From the NCBI RefSeq assembly GCF_003351045.1, contig NZ_QQZY01000005.1, forward strand, positions 1 to 64,000: 64,000 nt of DNA, in the 5' to 3' direction. The notes beneath the pieces are model-generated. The model ran no database searches, had not been told where the DNA came from, and worked only from the letters and a program-made list of their open reading frames with translations. Made by a program: the position numbers and the translations under genes. This stretch comes from Gaiella occulta (GTDB lineage Bacteria > Actinomycetota > Thermoleophilia > Gaiellales > Gaiellaceae). Shown piece after piece: positions 23,293 through 32,809 of this stretch. Each line of letters opens with the position of its first letter. Within the stretch, counting starts at the first letter, position 1.

Positions 23293-24399
23293 ATGCCGAG
23301 GCGCCGCACCCTCATCACACTCCTCCTCGCAGTCGCCGTCCTCGCCGGGGCCGGAGCCGCCGTCCTGGTCGCGACGCGCGACGGCGCGCCGTCGGAGGAG
23401 GATGTGCTCGACTCGATCGGGAAGGCGCTCGCGACCACACCGCTCCCGAACGTCGGCCTCGGCGAGGGATCCCCGCCACCGCCCGCCGCGCTCAAGGCGG
23501 GTTGGAAGACCGACTTCGGGAAGCACAGCGTCCCGTTCACGGAGATCCAGTCCGGCGGGCCGCCGAAGGACGGCATTCCCGCGATCGACGCCCCCCGGTT
23601 CGTGGCGGTCGGGGACGCCCGCTTCCTCCGCGACCGCGAGCCCGTGATCGCTCTCGACCTGAACGGGGAGGTGCGGGCCTACCCGATCCAGATCCTGATC
23701 TGGCACGAGATCGTCAACGACGACTTCGGAGGCACTCCGCTCGCCGTGACGTTCTGCCCGCTGTGCAACACGGCCATCGTCTTCGACCGCCGGATCGGCG
23801 GGCGCGTTCTCGACTTCGGCACGACCGGCAACCTGCGCAACTCGGACCTCGTGATGTACGACCGCCAGACGGAGTCGTGGTGGCAGCAGTTCGGAGGCGA
23901 GGCGATCGTCGGTGCGCTCACCGGCACGAAGCTGAAGCAGCTGCCGGCGCGGATCGTCTCCTGGGCGCAGTTCCGCCGCGAGAATCCCGACGGCAAGGTC
24001 CTCTCGAGGCAGACCGGATACCAGCGCTCCTACGGGGACAACCCCTACGTCGGCTACGACGACGCGTCGTCGCCGCCGTTCTTCGCCGCCGCGAACGCGG
24101 GTGACGACCGGCTGCCGCCGAAGGAGCGAGTGGTGTATCTCGAGGACAAGGGGCAGGCGGTCGTCGTCCCGTTCTCGCTGCTGCGCAAACGGCGGCAGGT
24201 GACGGTCGAACTCGGCGCCCGCAGGCTCGACGTGCGCTGGACGCCCGGCGTCGCGTCGGCGCTCGGGGACTCGACGATCGCCAACGGCGCCGACGTCGGC
24301 TCGGCACAGGTGCTCGAGAACGGCAAGGCGGTGCCCTTCGACGAGCCCTTCTGGTTCTCGGTCGCGGCCTTCCGGCCCGATGCGCGCATCGTCCGCTAG
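23293..24399 (+). CDS. DUF3179 domain-containing exported protein
   Basis: A 368-residue protein with signal/anchor (LITLLLAVAVLAGAGAAVLV). DUF3179 features are plain: PVIALDLNGEVRAYPIQILI, WHEIVNDDFGGTPLAVTFCPLCNTAIVF-type core with FCPLCN, GTTGNLRNSDLVMYDRQTES, WWQQF, and a final PFWFSVAAF. The family is widespread and of unknown biochemical role; the conserved CPLC and His suggest metal binding outside the cell. Starts immediately after the terminator hairpin at 23243-23277, so its transcription needs read-through or a promoter inside that spacer. Confidence 0.88.
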   Translation: MPRRRTLITLLLAVAVLAGAGAAVLVATRDGAPSEEDVLDSIGKALATTPLPNVGLGEGSPPPPAALKAGWKTDFGKHSVPFTEIQSGGPPKDGIPAIDAPRFVAVGDARFLRDREPVIALDLNGEVRAYPIQILIWHEIVNDDFGGTPLAVTFCPLCNTAIVFDRRIGGRVLDFGTTGNLRNSDLVMYDRQTESWWQQFGGEAIVGALTGTKLKQLPARIVSWAQFRRENPDGKVLSRQTGYQRSYGDNPYVGYDDASSPPFFAAANAGDDRLPPKERVVYLEDKGQAVVVPFSLLRKRRQVTVELGARRLDVRWTPGVASALGDSTIANGADVGSAQVLENGKAVPFDEPFWFSVAAFRPDARIVR

Positions 24400-24452
24400 C
24401 GCCACGCCTCCGCAGCCGGCCTCACGAGACGAGGAGAGGAAGCGCGCCGCCG

Positions 24453-24923
24453 CTACGCGGCAGCGGCTCGCTCGTTCAGGAGGCCGGCGAGCTGCGCGGC
24501 CTGCTCGGCCGACCCGACCGGCAGGCGCTCGCGCAGCCGTCCGTCCCGCTCGACGACGTCGACGGCGTGACGCCAGAGGCCGTACGTCCCACCGAACGGC
24601 GCCGCCAGCAGTCCGACCGGGTTGAAGCGGCGGACGGCGCGCGCGCGCGGGAACGGCTCGCGCCGTGCCAGCGGCACGAGGATCCCGCGGCGGTCGAGCC
24701 GCGCCAGGTCGGAGGCGCCGCCGACCGGAGCCCCGTCGATCGTGATCTGCGGCACCGACGCGCGACCGGTCAGCTCGAGCAGCATGCGGCGGAAGCCGGG
24801 CACGCCGTCGCCGCGCACCTCCGTGAACGAGATGCCGCGACGGCGCAGCAGCGCCCGCGCGCGCTCACAGTGGGCGCACCCCGGCAAGGTGTAGACGGCG
24901 ACGGTGCTGTGGTCAGCGTCCAT
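24453..24923 (-). CDS. Glutaredoxin-like protein with C-terminal extension
   Basis: A 156-residue protein, ATG 24923. Residues ~6-85 are a glutaredoxin fold: VAVYTLPGCAHCERARALLR holds the CxxC active site, then FTEVRGDGVPGFR, SVPQITIDGAPVGGASDLARL with the cis-Pro. The ~70-residue extension (FNPVGLLAAPFGGTYGLWRH and onward) is not part of glutaredoxins and is unrecognised. It overlaps the upstream membrane protein gene by 11 bases on the same strand, so the two are probably co-translated and may act together in membrane-associated thiol chemistry. Confidence 0.8.
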   Translation of the reverse strand: MDADHSTVAVYTLPGCAHCERARALLRRRGISFTEVRGDGVPGFRRMLLELTGRASVPQITIDGAPVGGASDLARLDRRGILVPLARREPFPRARAVRRFNPVGLLAAPFGGTYGLWRHAVDVVERDGRLRERLPVGSAEQAAQLAGLLNERAAAA

Positions 24924-25410
24924 GTCGCACGGCTGGACGCACAGGTACCGCCGCGCGTTTCGGCGCGTCGCGCCGGATCCGCAGGCAGTCGCAGAGCGTC
25001 TCGATCGCACGCTCGGCGTCGCGGACGATCCAGAAGCTGAGCGCGGCGAGGGGTAGCTCGACGAGCACGGCTTCGGCCGCCGCGAGCGCGAGCTCGCTGC
25101 CGCCCTGCGCGGTGAGGACGTCGAACCACGCGTCGACGACGAGCAGGGTGCCCGTCGCGCTCGCCGCCGCAGCCAGCCAGGGCGAGTGCCGGACAGCGCT
25201 GAGCGCCGTCGACGCGAGGCCGAACGCGAGGGCGACGTCGAAGCCCGCCCACGCGAGATCCCAGTGGCGCGCAGTGTGGGTCGCGGGCAGCGTCCGCGAG
25301 AGCCAGAACGCCCACGGGACGAGGAAGAGCGCGAGCACCGCGAGCGCCGGTGCGAGCCGGCCGAGGCTCGGCATACGGTACGGCCCGCGCGTCCCGGTCG
25401 CTTCTTCCAC
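24913..25410 (-). CDS. Four-helix integral membrane protein
   Basis: A 165-residue protein from GTG 25410 (ATG at 25374 is an alternative start). Four hydrophobic segments: LAPALAVLALFLVPWAFWL, DLAWAGFDVALAFGLASTAL, PWLAAAASATGTLLVVDAWF and LALAAAEAVLVELPLAALSF. A conserved-looking WDLAWAGFD and DAWFDVLTA carry charged residues within the membrane. I recognise it only as a member of a small actinobacterial membrane family often near redox proteins. A CTGAATC element lies 31 bases upstream. Function unknown. Confidence 0.65.
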   Translation of the reverse strand: MEEATGTRGPYRMPSLGRLAPALAVLALFLVPWAFWLSRTLPATHTARHWDLAWAGFDVALAFGLASTALSAVRHSPWLAAAASATGTLLVVDAWFDVLTAQGGSELALAAAEAVLVELPLAALSFWIVRDAERAIETLCDCLRIRRDAPKRAAVPVRPAVRHGR

Positions 25411-25527
25411 GTGCTGTCCGACCCCGGTCGCCCGGCACGGGATTCAGCCGCCCGTCACGCCTCGCCCCGCTCGAGCCGGGGGGCGAATCGCCTCGGCCTC
25501 CCGCCGTGTCGAACTCGGGCTGACGGC

Positions 25528-25935
25528 ATGGGAGACAGGCACGTGCGCGCGACGCTGATCGTCAACCCCTGCGCGAGCCGGGTGACGGACGAGCGGCTCG
25601 ACGCCGTGGCGCGCGTGCTCGAGCGGGCGGGCGAGCTCACGATCGTACGCACGGACCGGCGCGGCCATGCGACGGAGCTCGCACGCGAGGCTGCGGGCGC
25701 CGATGCGATCGTCGCCTACGGTGGGGACGGGCTCTTCAACGCGGTGCTGAACGGCGTAACGGGCCCCGCCCCGGTCGGCTTCGTGCCCGGCGGCCACACG
25801 AACGTCCTCGTGCGCACGCTTGGCCTTCCACGCGACCCGGTCGCCGCGGCGGCGCGGCTCGTCAGCGCGCGCACGAGACGGATCTCGCTCGGCAGGGTGA
25901 GCGGACGGCGCTTCGCCTTCGCGGCCGGCGCCATC
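25528..25935 (+). pseudogene. Diacylglycerol/sphingosine kinase family, N-terminal fragment
   Basis: From ATG 25528 about 136 residues match the kinase N-domain: ATLIVNPCASRVTDERL, ADAIVAYGGDGLFNAVLNG with the GGDGT-like nucleotide loop (GGDGL), PVGFVPGGHTNVLVRTLG and RRISLGRVSGRRFAFAAGA. Homology ends abruptly at AAGA, where the second domain should begin. The frame stays open but turns into unrelated sequence to 26289. The lipid-kinase catalytic C-domain is missing, so it is probably inactive. 25936-26225 holds no recognisable gene. Confidence 0.65.
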
Positions 25936-26225
25936 CCGGATCCTCTTCGCCTTGACGTCCGCCGCGGCCTCAGGCGTCACGTCCCGAACGCAGTAGCCGC
26001 CGAGGGCCGGACAAACATGCTTCGCCCACGTTCGACCGTGCGCAGCGGCGTGAGTTCGCTGCGAGATTGGGCATCGCGCGGCGGCGGCACAGCACTCGAC
26101 GCGCTCGCGCGGAGATCCGTGTTCGCCCACCCGGCTCACGATCGGGTCGGAGGGCAGCTCCCGACGCGTGGTCGCGTACCGATCGCGGACGTCTGCGCTA
26201 CCCGGAGCGCGGCCATACTGTGTCT

Positions 26226-27953
26226 ATGCGGCGGCTCGGGTCGATCAGCATGCGCGTCTGGTTGGCGCTTGTCGTCGCCGTCATCGTGAGCGTCACTGCC
26301 GTCGCGGTCGCGGAGATTCTCACCGTGCGCAGCGAGAGCGCGTTCCGGGCACGTGCCGAGGACCTTGCCGCCGGCTCCGCCGTGACCGCGGCGGCGCTGG
26401 TGTCGTCAGAGACGACTCCCGAGGGAGCTCGGGCGGCTGCGGCATCGGCTGCGACGCGAAGACGCATTGCGTTGTTCCTGTTCGACAAGGACGGAAGGAG
26501 GATCTCCGGGAAGTCCTCGAACGGGGTCGACGTCGAGTCCGTGACCGGCATCGACGAGACGGTTCGTAGCGCCCTGGCGGGGAGGCGTCTCGTCCAGTCG
26601 ACGGATGGGGGTCGCCGCATCATCGTCGCGCTCCGGCTACGCACAGGTTCTGCCGGGGCGCTCGTCGCGGTAGCCTCCCGCCCCGACCTCGTCGCTGCGG
26701 GAGACATAGTGCGCGGCCAGCTCGGGCTGACCGTGCTGATCGCGATCGTCGGCGGGGCAGCGCTCGGTACGGCACTCGCGCTCCTGATCACCTCTCGCGT
26801 ACGCCGCGTGACGACCGCGGCACGCGCGATCGAGCAGGGGAACTTCGACAATCCACTGACCCTCCGGTTCAACGACGAGATCGGGCAGCTCGGCAGCGCC
26901 GTCGACGGGATGCGCCTGCATCTCCGCAACTCCTTCGCCACCCTCGAGGCGGAACGCGACCGCTTTCGAAGCTTCCTGGAGCAGCTCCAGGAGGGTGTCG
27001 TGGCGGTGGATCGCGATCTACGGGTTGTGTTCGCCAACTCACGCGCGCGGCTGCAGATCGGTCGACGGGCCCTCGCGCCAGGGGAGCCATTGCCGGAGCC
27101 GTGGCCCGACCTGAGTCTCCGCGATCTCGCAACGCCGCTGTTCAAAGCAGGGGCAGGGCGGACGAGCGAGCGCGTCCACACCGTGTCGGGAGAGACGTTC
27201 TCTGTCGCGGGAGTCCCCGCGGGCATACCGGGACAGGCAGCACTGCTCGTGATCACCGAGGTCACTGCCGCCGATCGACGCGAGCGCGCCGAGCGAGAAT
27301 TCGTCGCGAACGCGGCTCACGAGCTGCGGACGCCGATCGCCGCCATCGTCAGCGCGATGGAGGTGCTGCAAGGCGGAGCCAAGGCAGAGCCCGATGCTCG
27401 GGACCGGTTTCTCGCCGTGATCAGCCGACAGTCCGACCGCCTCGAGCGTTTGATCCGCGCGTTGCTGACTCTCGCGAGGGCACAGACCCGTGCCGAGCAG
27501 ATCGAGCTCGAGGCAGTCGACATCGCGTCGTTGCTCGAGGAGACGGCGAGCGTCTTCAGGGTGAGAGGCGGTGCGACGATAGAGGTGGACTGCCCGCCCG
27601 GACTGACTGCGTGGTCCCACTACGATCTCCTGTATCAGGCGGTCGGGAATCTGGCGGAGAACGCCGTGAAGCACGCGAACGGGAACCCCGTCCGGCTCTC
27701 TGCGGCCACGGCCGGCGAGGGCCGTGTGCGCATCGAGGTGCGCGATCGTGGCCCCGGGATCCCGTACGGCGATCGCGAGCGGCTGTTCGACCGGTTCTAC
27801 CGGGGAGGCTCGAGGACGGCTGAGGGCTTCGGTCTCGGGCTTTCGATCGTCGGAGGGGTTGTCGCGGTACTCGGTGGCGAGGTCGAGATCGAGCCCGCAG
27901 AGGGTGGCGGCACGAGCGCCTCGATCGTATTCGGATCGAGGTCGGCGGTCTGA
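26226..27953 (+). CDS. Sensor histidine kinase
   Basis: A 575-residue membrane kinase. TM1 about 10-31 and TM2 about 164-186 enclose a ~130-residue periplasmic-side sensor. HAMP follows (TSRVRRVTTAARAIEQGNFD), then a PAS-like region (FLEQLQEGVVAVDRDLRVVF), then HisKA with phospho-acceptor His365 in FVANAAHELRTPIAAIVSAM. The HATPase has N-box NLAENAVKHANG, G1 DRGPGIPYGDRERLFDRFYR and G2 GFGLGLSIV. PhoR-like layout. The stop overlaps the response-regulator start by one base (TGATG), so the pair is co-translated. Signal unknown. Confidence 0.92.
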   Translation: MRRLGSISMRVWLALVVAVIVSVTAVAVAEILTVRSESAFRARAEDLAAGSAVTAAALVSSETTPEGARAAAASAATRRRIALFLFDKDGRRISGKSSNGVDVESVTGIDETVRSALAGRRLVQSTDGGRRIIVALRLRTGSAGALVAVASRPDLVAAGDIVRGQLGLTVLIAIVGGAALGTALALLITSRVRRVTTAARAIEQGNFDNPLTLRFNDEIGQLGSAVDGMRLHLRNSFATLEAERDRFRSFLEQLQEGVVAVDRDLRVVFANSRARLQIGRRALAPGEPLPEPWPDLSLRDLATPLFKAGAGRTSERVHTVSGETFSVAGVPAGIPGQAALLVITEVTAADRRERAEREFVANAAHELRTPIAAIVSAMEVLQGGAKAEPDARDRFLAVISRQSDRLERLIRALLTLARAQTRAEQIELEAVDIASLLEETASVFRVRGGATIEVDCPPGLTAWSHYDLLYQAVGNLAENAVKHANGNPVRLSAATAGEGRVRIEVRDRGPGIPYGDRERLFDRFYRGGSRTAEGFGLGLSIVGGVVAVLGGEVEIEPAEGGGTSASIVFGSRSAV

Positions 27954-28639
27954 TGGCTCGAATCCTGGTGGCGGAGGACGAGCCCGACATTCTCGAGTCG
28001 GTCGTGTACGCGCTTGGACAGGAAGGATTCGAGGTGGACACCGCAGCGACCGGACAGGCTGCCCTCGACGCCGCCCGCGCGACCCCGTACGACGTTCTCG
28101 TCCTGGACGTGATGATGCCCGAGCTGTCCGGTCTCGATGTCTGCCGCGTCGTGCGTTCCGAGAGCGACGTGCCGATCGTCATGCTCACGGCGCGGGACGC
28201 CGAGATCGACCGTGTTCTCGGCCTGGAGCTCGGCGCCGACGACTATGTCACCAAGCCGTTCTCGCTCGCCGAGCTCGTCAGCCGTGTCCGAGCGCTGTTA
28301 CGGCGTCGTGACCTCGATCGGCAGGCCGCTGCCGCCACGACGACCATCCACCACGCCGGTATTACGATCGATCTCGCCCGCCACACCGTTCTCGTAGGCG
28401 GCGAGTCCGTGCACGTCACGCACTCCGAGTTCAGGGTGCTCTCGCTCCTTGCGAGCCGGCCGGGCCAGGTGTTCTCCCGTCGCGAGATCATGGAACACCT
28501 GTGGCAGAGCACATACGTCGGCGACGCCCGCGCCTGCGACGTCCATATCGCCAACCTGCGTCGCAAGCTCGAGCCCGACCCTGCGCACCCGACACGCATC
28601 GTGACCGTGCGCGAGGCCGGCTACCGCCTCGGCGACTGA
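27953..28639 (+). CDS. OmpR/PhoB-family response regulator
   Basis: A 228-residue protein. Receiver domain 1-120 with AEDEPD acidic pocket, phospho-acceptor Asp52 in VLVLDVMMPELSG, Thr in MLTARDAE and Lys in DYVTKPFSLAEL. A winged-helix output domain follows (VTHSEFRVLSLLASRPGQVF, then CDVHIANLRRKLEPDPAHP and VREAGYRLGD). It is the partner of the kinase upstream. Confidence 0.94.
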   Translation: MARILVAEDEPDILESVVYALGQEGFEVDTAATGQAALDAARATPYDVLVLDVMMPELSGLDVCRVVRSESDVPIVMLTARDAEIDRVLGLELGADDYVTKPFSLAELVSRVRALLRRRDLDRQAAAATTTIHHAGITIDLARHTVLVGGESVHVTHSEFRVLSLLASRPGQVFSRREIMEHLWQSTYVGDARACDVHIANLRRKLEPDPAHPTRIVTVREAGYRLGD

Positions 28640-28839
28640 CTGACCGATCCCGATCTCGACCGTCGGCGAGGAGGGCACGCGCCAAGCCGAGTGGTCGGCC
28701 CGAGCGGGGCGACGCCGTATGAGCAAACGCTCACACGATCCCTGGATCGCGCTCATCCGGCTGGTGGCGGTGCTCATCGGGCCACACCTACCGTGGATTC
28801 ACACCCTGTGAGATCGGACGCGACCGAGGAGACGGGCAG

Positions 28840-29265
28840 ATGGCAGGTGAGACGCTGACGTGGAACAGGTCGATCGCCGTGGAAGAGCTGAAGTACGCGT
28901 ACTGGATTCGCGTGCTCCCGCCGACGTTCGACCTCGAGGCATCGCGGGGCATTCGCACGGCGTGCCTCCGCGGTCTCGAGCGTGGCATCGCTCACATCAT
29001 CGTCGATCTGACAGGCGTGGCAAACGTCCACGACGACGGCATCGACATGCTCGAGGCAGCCGCCGAGGAACTGATCGCGAAACACGGGACGCTATGGGTC
29101 GCGAACCACCGTGGCGACAGCCTCGAGCTTCGTCCTGTGCCAGCAGAGGGTCTGTCCGAACTGGCGGGGCTGAGCGCCGCGCTCGATTCCACGCTCGCCG
29201 CGAATCGCCTGCGGACGTCAGGCCAGAGAGACGAGCGAAGGAGAGAACAATGCAAGCCGAGCTGA
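28840..29265 (+). CDS. STAS-domain protein (anti-sigma-factor-antagonist-like)
   Basis: A 141-residue protein, ATG 28840. The STAS fold is seen in VLPPTFDLEASRGIRTACLR, then IAHIIVDLTGVANVHDDGID with the DLTG-V-x-HDDG phospho-site region. Here the usual Ser/Thr at the D-S position is replaced (HDDGI), so regulation by phosphorylation is doubtful. A basic 20-residue tail follows the domain. The last 16 bases overlap the start of the ligase gene. Confidence 0.75.
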   Translation: MAGETLTWNRSIAVEELKYAYWIRVLPPTFDLEASRGIRTACLRGLERGIAHIIVDLTGVANVHDDGIDMLEAAAEELIAKHGTLWVANHRGDSLELRPVPAEGLSELAGLSAALDSTLAANRLRTSGQRDERRREQCKPS

Positions 29266-30452
29266 ATCTCGAGTATGACGAGAGGTATCTGCGCGCGAAG
29301 TTCGACACGGTCTCCTCGTTCACGGTAGGAGCCGAAGAGGAGCTCCTGCTGATCGATCCCTCCACCAGTCAGCCGGCACCCGCAGTCGAGCTGGCACTCA
29401 GTATCTTCGAAGGCGATCCGCGGGTCGCGACGGAGTTCAGGGCAGCACAGGTTGAGATCGTCAGCCCGGTGTGCGTCGCGGTGGCCGATGTAGCACGCGA
29501 GCTTGCCGCCGTCAGACGATCGCTCTCGGTAGGACTTGCCCCGGAGGCACTCGCGGTCGCAGTGGGAGCCCATCCGTGCGCAACCGATCCCGGGCCCGTC
29601 CTCCCCCGTCCTCGCTATGCCGCCATCGCGTCGGCGCAGCCATGGGCTGCGCGACACATGCTCACGTGCGGTCTGCACGTCCATGTCTCCGTCGGCGGCG
29701 CCGACCGGGCACTCGCAGTTCACAACGCATTGAGAAGCTATCTGCCGGAAATCGTCGCGCTCGGCGCGAACGCACCGTTCCACGACGGGACGGACACCGG
29801 CCTGGCGACTGCACGCCCGCTGCTCAATCGCTCGTTGACGCGCTGCGGGGTTCCGCCCGCGTTCGCCACCTGGCGCGAGCTTGCAGAGTTCGTGGCGTGG
29901 GCTCGGCGCAGCTCGACGGTTCCGGACATGAGCTATCTATGGTGGGATCTGCGGCTCCACCCGGTGACGGCGACACTCGAGATGCGCGCCGCCGACGTGC
30001 AAACGCGGGTCGCGGACGCCGCCGCCATCGTCGCGCTGGTCCAGTGCCTGGTGTACGACCTCGCGGGTCGCTACGACGCGGGCGAGCACCTCCGCGTCCA
30101 TGACCGAGATCGCATCAGCGAGGCCATGTTCGTCGCGACACGCGACGGGCTCTCCGGCTTCCTTCCCGACCTCACCCATGGCGATCTGGCGCCGGCGTCC
30201 GAGCGCGTGATAGCGCTCGCCGACCGGCTTCGGCCCGCTGCCTGGGCGCTCGGCTGCATCGAGGAGCTCGAGGACGTGCAGCGTCTCGTTCTCGACGGCG
30301 GGGGAGCAGCGCGACAGCGCGAGATCGAGACGTACGAGGGCATCGACGGCCTCGTCCGCCAGCTGGCGCGTGAGACGCAGGCCGCCTGGCCCGACTCATC
30401 GAAGACAGAGCTGGTCGGCATCGACGCCGGCCCATTCACGATTGCTCGATGA
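29250..30452 (+). CDS. Glutamate-cysteine ligase type 2 family protein (YbdK-like carboxylate-amine ligase)
   Basis: A 400-residue enzyme. ATG 29250 has GAAGGAGAG upstream and starts 16 bases inside the STAS gene. The family start FTVGAEEELLLID is intact. FRAAQVEIVSPVC, GLHVHVSVGGADRALAVHNALR, and WWDLRLHPVTATLEMRAADV with metal/ATP ligands follow. GCS2 enzymes form gamma-glutamyl or related amide bonds (gamma-glutamylcysteine, or EgtA-type products in actinobacteria). The precise substrate is unclear. No mycothiol or ergothioneine genes are adjacent. Confidence 0.85.
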   Translation: MQAELNLEYDERYLRAKFDTVSSFTVGAEEELLLIDPSTSQPAPAVELALSIFEGDPRVATEFRAAQVEIVSPVCVAVADVARELAAVRRSLSVGLAPEALAVAVGAHPCATDPGPVLPRPRYAAIASAQPWAARHMLTCGLHVHVSVGGADRALAVHNALRSYLPEIVALGANAPFHDGTDTGLATARPLLNRSLTRCGVPPAFATWRELAEFVAWARRSSTVPDMSYLWWDLRLHPVTATLEMRAADVQTRVADAAAIVALVQCLVYDLAGRYDAGEHLRVHDRDRISEAMFVATRDGLSGFLPDLTHGDLAPASERVIALADRLRPAAWALGCIEELEDVQRLVLDGGGAARQREIETYEGIDGLVRQLARETQAAWPDSSKTELVGIDAGPFTIAR

Positions 30453-30558
30453 GCTTCCCGCCTCGCGGGACGCGCTCGATAGAGCACGCACACGTGCGGG
30501 CTCGCCAAGCAGGAGCCGCGAGCCACGGATCCACCACGCAGAAGGAGAGACGCACATC

Positions 30559-31983
30559 ATGAGATCACCCCTGATTCGGATACGCAGAGCACGGCTACCC
30601 ATCGGCCACCTCCTGCGACTCGGGACGGCCCTGGCAATCATCCTCGCGCTCGGAGCGGGGGTCGCCCGCGGCAGCGCGACAGCGGCGCCGCCGGCGAACA
30701 CGTCGTCGCCCACGATCACCGGGACGGCACAGCAGGGCCAGACCCTGACCGCGACAACCGGCGTCTGGAACGGTGACACCCCCATCAGCTACACGTTCCA
30801 GTGGCAGCGCTGTGACAGCGCCGGAGCGGCGTGCGGGTCGATCGCCGGGGCGACGGCACAGAGCCGTGTCGTCGAGGCGGGCGACGTCGGCGGAACCCTC
30901 CGAGTTGTCGTCACCGCAACCAACGCGAGCGGCACGTCCTCGGCAGCATCCGGCCCGACGGCAAAGATCGCCGCTCCGGGAAGCGCCCCCAGCCCCACGA
31001 AGCAACCCGATCCCCACGGCAGCTACCAGATCGGACAGACGATCAACGTCGACACCGGAACATGGACGGGGACGGCTCCCATCACGTTCGGCTTCCAGTG
31101 GCAGCGGTGCTCGTCGAACGGCAGCAGCTGCGGCAACATCTCGGGAGCGACAGGCCAGAGCTTCTTGCTCTCTGCCGTCGACCTCGGCTTCAAGCTTCGC
31201 GCGATCGTGACGGCGACCAACGCGGTCGGCTCCGCCGGCATCGTGTCGAATCAGACACCCGTCATTGTCGCGCCCGGCACTCCCGTCAACACCGTCGCTC
31301 CGGCGATCGCGAATGCCACTGCGCTCGCGGCCGGCGATGTCGCCAGCGGATTCGCCGGGACCTGGATCGGCGACCAGCCGATCACGTACTCGTACACCTG
31401 GAGCAAGTGTGACGCCGCAGGCAAGAGCTGCCGCGTCATCCCCGGCGAGACGGGGGCAAGCCATACCGTCGCCGTGTCCGAGGTGGGCGCGACGCTCCTC
31501 CTCAGCGTTCGCGCATCGAACCGACGCGGCTCGAGCACCGCGAACTCTCCGGCGACTGCGCCGATCAAGGCCTCGGGCCTGCCGGCTGGTGCGATCCGCC
31601 TCGCCGACGGGAAGATCTCGATCCCGGCCAGCAGCGTCGCCCTGCCCAACCGCCTCGTGATCAGCGACGTCGGCTTCTCGCCCGCGATCATCCGCTCGCG
31701 GAACACCTTCTCGGCTCGCTTCCGGGTCACCGACACGAGGGGATATGTCGTTCGCGATGTGCTCGTCTACACGATTGGCCTTCCCTACTCGTACGTCCGT
31801 GCGACGCCGGAGACCCCGACCGGATCCGACGGCTACGCGGTCATGAACATCACACCGACGGCGAACCTGCCTTTGAGCCGGGGTGGTGCGATCGTCTTCT
31901 TCGTCCGCGCTCGCAAGACCGGCGACGGCGTCCTCGCCGGCGTCTCAACCCGGCGGCTGGTACAGGTTACGGTCTCCCGCTAA
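30559..31983 (+). CDS. Secreted protein with three Ig-like (WQRC) repeats
   Basis: A 474-residue protein with signal (LLRLGTALAIILALGAGVARG). Three beta-sandwich repeats of ~90 residues follow at about 48-138, 148-238 and 242-330. Each has G..L....G.W.G..P......W..C, a second Cys 7-8 residues later (CDSAGAAC, CSSNGSSC, CDAAGKSC) and an A.N..G strand. The C-terminal ~130 residues form another beta domain (FSARFRVTDTRGYVVRDVLV). Repeats 1 and 2 are the most alike, repeat 3 is diverged (WSKC). Such proteins are abundant on the surface of this bacterial class; no catalytic motif is seen. Confidence 0.8.
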   Translation: MRSPLIRIRRARLPIGHLLRLGTALAIILALGAGVARGSATAAPPANTSSPTITGTAQQGQTLTATTGVWNGDTPISYTFQWQRCDSAGAACGSIAGATAQSRVVEAGDVGGTLRVVVTATNASGTSSAASGPTAKIAAPGSAPSPTKQPDPHGSYQIGQTINVDTGTWTGTAPITFGFQWQRCSSNGSSCGNISGATGQSFLLSAVDLGFKLRAIVTATNAVGSAGIVSNQTPVIVAPGTPVNTVAPAIANATALAAGDVASGFAGTWIGDQPITYSYTWSKCDAAGKSCRVIPGETGASHTVAVSEVGATLLLSVRASNRRGSSTANSPATAPIKASGLPAGAIRLADGKISIPASSVALPNRLVISDVGFSPAIIRSRNTFSARFRVTDTRGYVVRDVLVYTIGLPYSYVRATPETPTGSDGYAVMNITPTANLPLSRGGAIVFFVRARKTGDGVLAGVSTRRLVQVTVSR

Positions 31984-31995
31984 CGCAACCAACCA

Positions 31996-32055
31996 GGGAG
32001 CGGCGGGACAGACCCGCGCCTGGAGTCACTGTTTCTGCTGACACCCGCCGCTCCC
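31996..32055 (+). terminator. Stem-loop, probable terminator
   Basis: A 12-bp perfect stem (GGGAGCGGCGGG at 31996-32007, complement at 32044-32055) with a 36-base loop starts 13 bases after the stop. 32056-32265 shows no gene, but a CTGAATC element at 32196-32202 precedes the next start by 64 bases. Confidence 0.5.
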
Positions 32056-32265
32056 GTCGCTGCGGCCTCGGGCCGGCATTGACTCTCGCGGTTCCAGCGG
32101 CTTCAGCGATGGCCTCCGGCTATCAGCTGGCGGCTGAGCTGCTCGGCTCCGGCGCCGGCTAGCCCGCTCCGCCGCCGTCGCCGTTCGCACCCCGGCTGAA
32201 TCTTCCGGGGGCGCGACGAGGTCTGAGCCAGCAACAGCAACCGACGGTGGAGAGCGGGGGTTCTG

Positions 32266-32802
32266 ATGAGTGCACGACACGTGGATTTCGCCGGATGGTC
32301 GGCCGCGAAGCGCGTGGTGGCGATCGGCGCCGCCGGCGGCGCGATCGGCGGGATGATGCTGGCGATGGTCGAGATGCTGTACGGCTGGCTCTCGGACGCG
32401 CACACGTTCTGGGACGCCCCGATGGCCATCTGGGCCTGGGTCGGCGGCATCGAGCACTTCGGCAGCCCGGGCAACCATGTCGGCCCGATCGTCCTCGGGC
32501 TGGGCGGCCACATGGTGAACTCGATGATGATCGGCGTCGGGTTCGCCGTGCTGATGGCCGTGCTCCGGCCCCGTGGCGACATCGCGCCGATCATGGCCGG
32601 CGTCGTCTACGGCCTCGGCGTCTGGGTGGTGATGCGCTACGTCATCCTGCCGCTGAACAGCGGCGAGGACGATCTCTTCACGACGAGCCTCGTCAGCCCG
32701 CAGTGGGTCTGGTGGCTCGGGCACGCCGTGCTCGGCATGGCCGCCGGCGTCTTCTACACCGTCGCGCGGCGGGCGGGACTCGTAGGCCAGGACGCGAGGT
32801 GA
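32266..32802 (+). CDS. Integral membrane protein, four predicted helices
   Basis: A 178-residue protein, ATG 32266. Hydrophobic segments: VVAIGAAGGAIGGMMLAMVEML, HVGPIVLGLGGHMVNSMMIG-VGFAVLMAVL, IAPIMAGVVYGLGVWVVMRY and WWLGHAVLGMAAGVFYTVA. Conserved-looking His residues at helix ends (GLGGHMVNSM, WWLGHAVLG) suggest metal or haem interaction. Resembles small DUF-type membrane proteins with a 'GH' per helix pair. Function unknown. Confidence 0.65.
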   Translation: MSARHVDFAGWSAAKRVVAIGAAGGAIGGMMLAMVEMLYGWLSDAHTFWDAPMAIWAWVGGIEHFGSPGNHVGPIVLGLGGHMVNSMMIGVGFAVLMAVLRPRGDIAPIMAGVVYGLGVWVVMRYVILPLNSGEDDLFTTSLVSPQWVWWLGHAVLGMAAGVFYTVARRAGLVGQDAR

Positions 32803-32809
32803 GCGAGAT

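Noticed and set aside
28640-28839. Riboswitch upstream of the STAS gene
   Set aside because: Some paired segments (GAGC...GCTC) are present, but no known riboswitch core could be matched.
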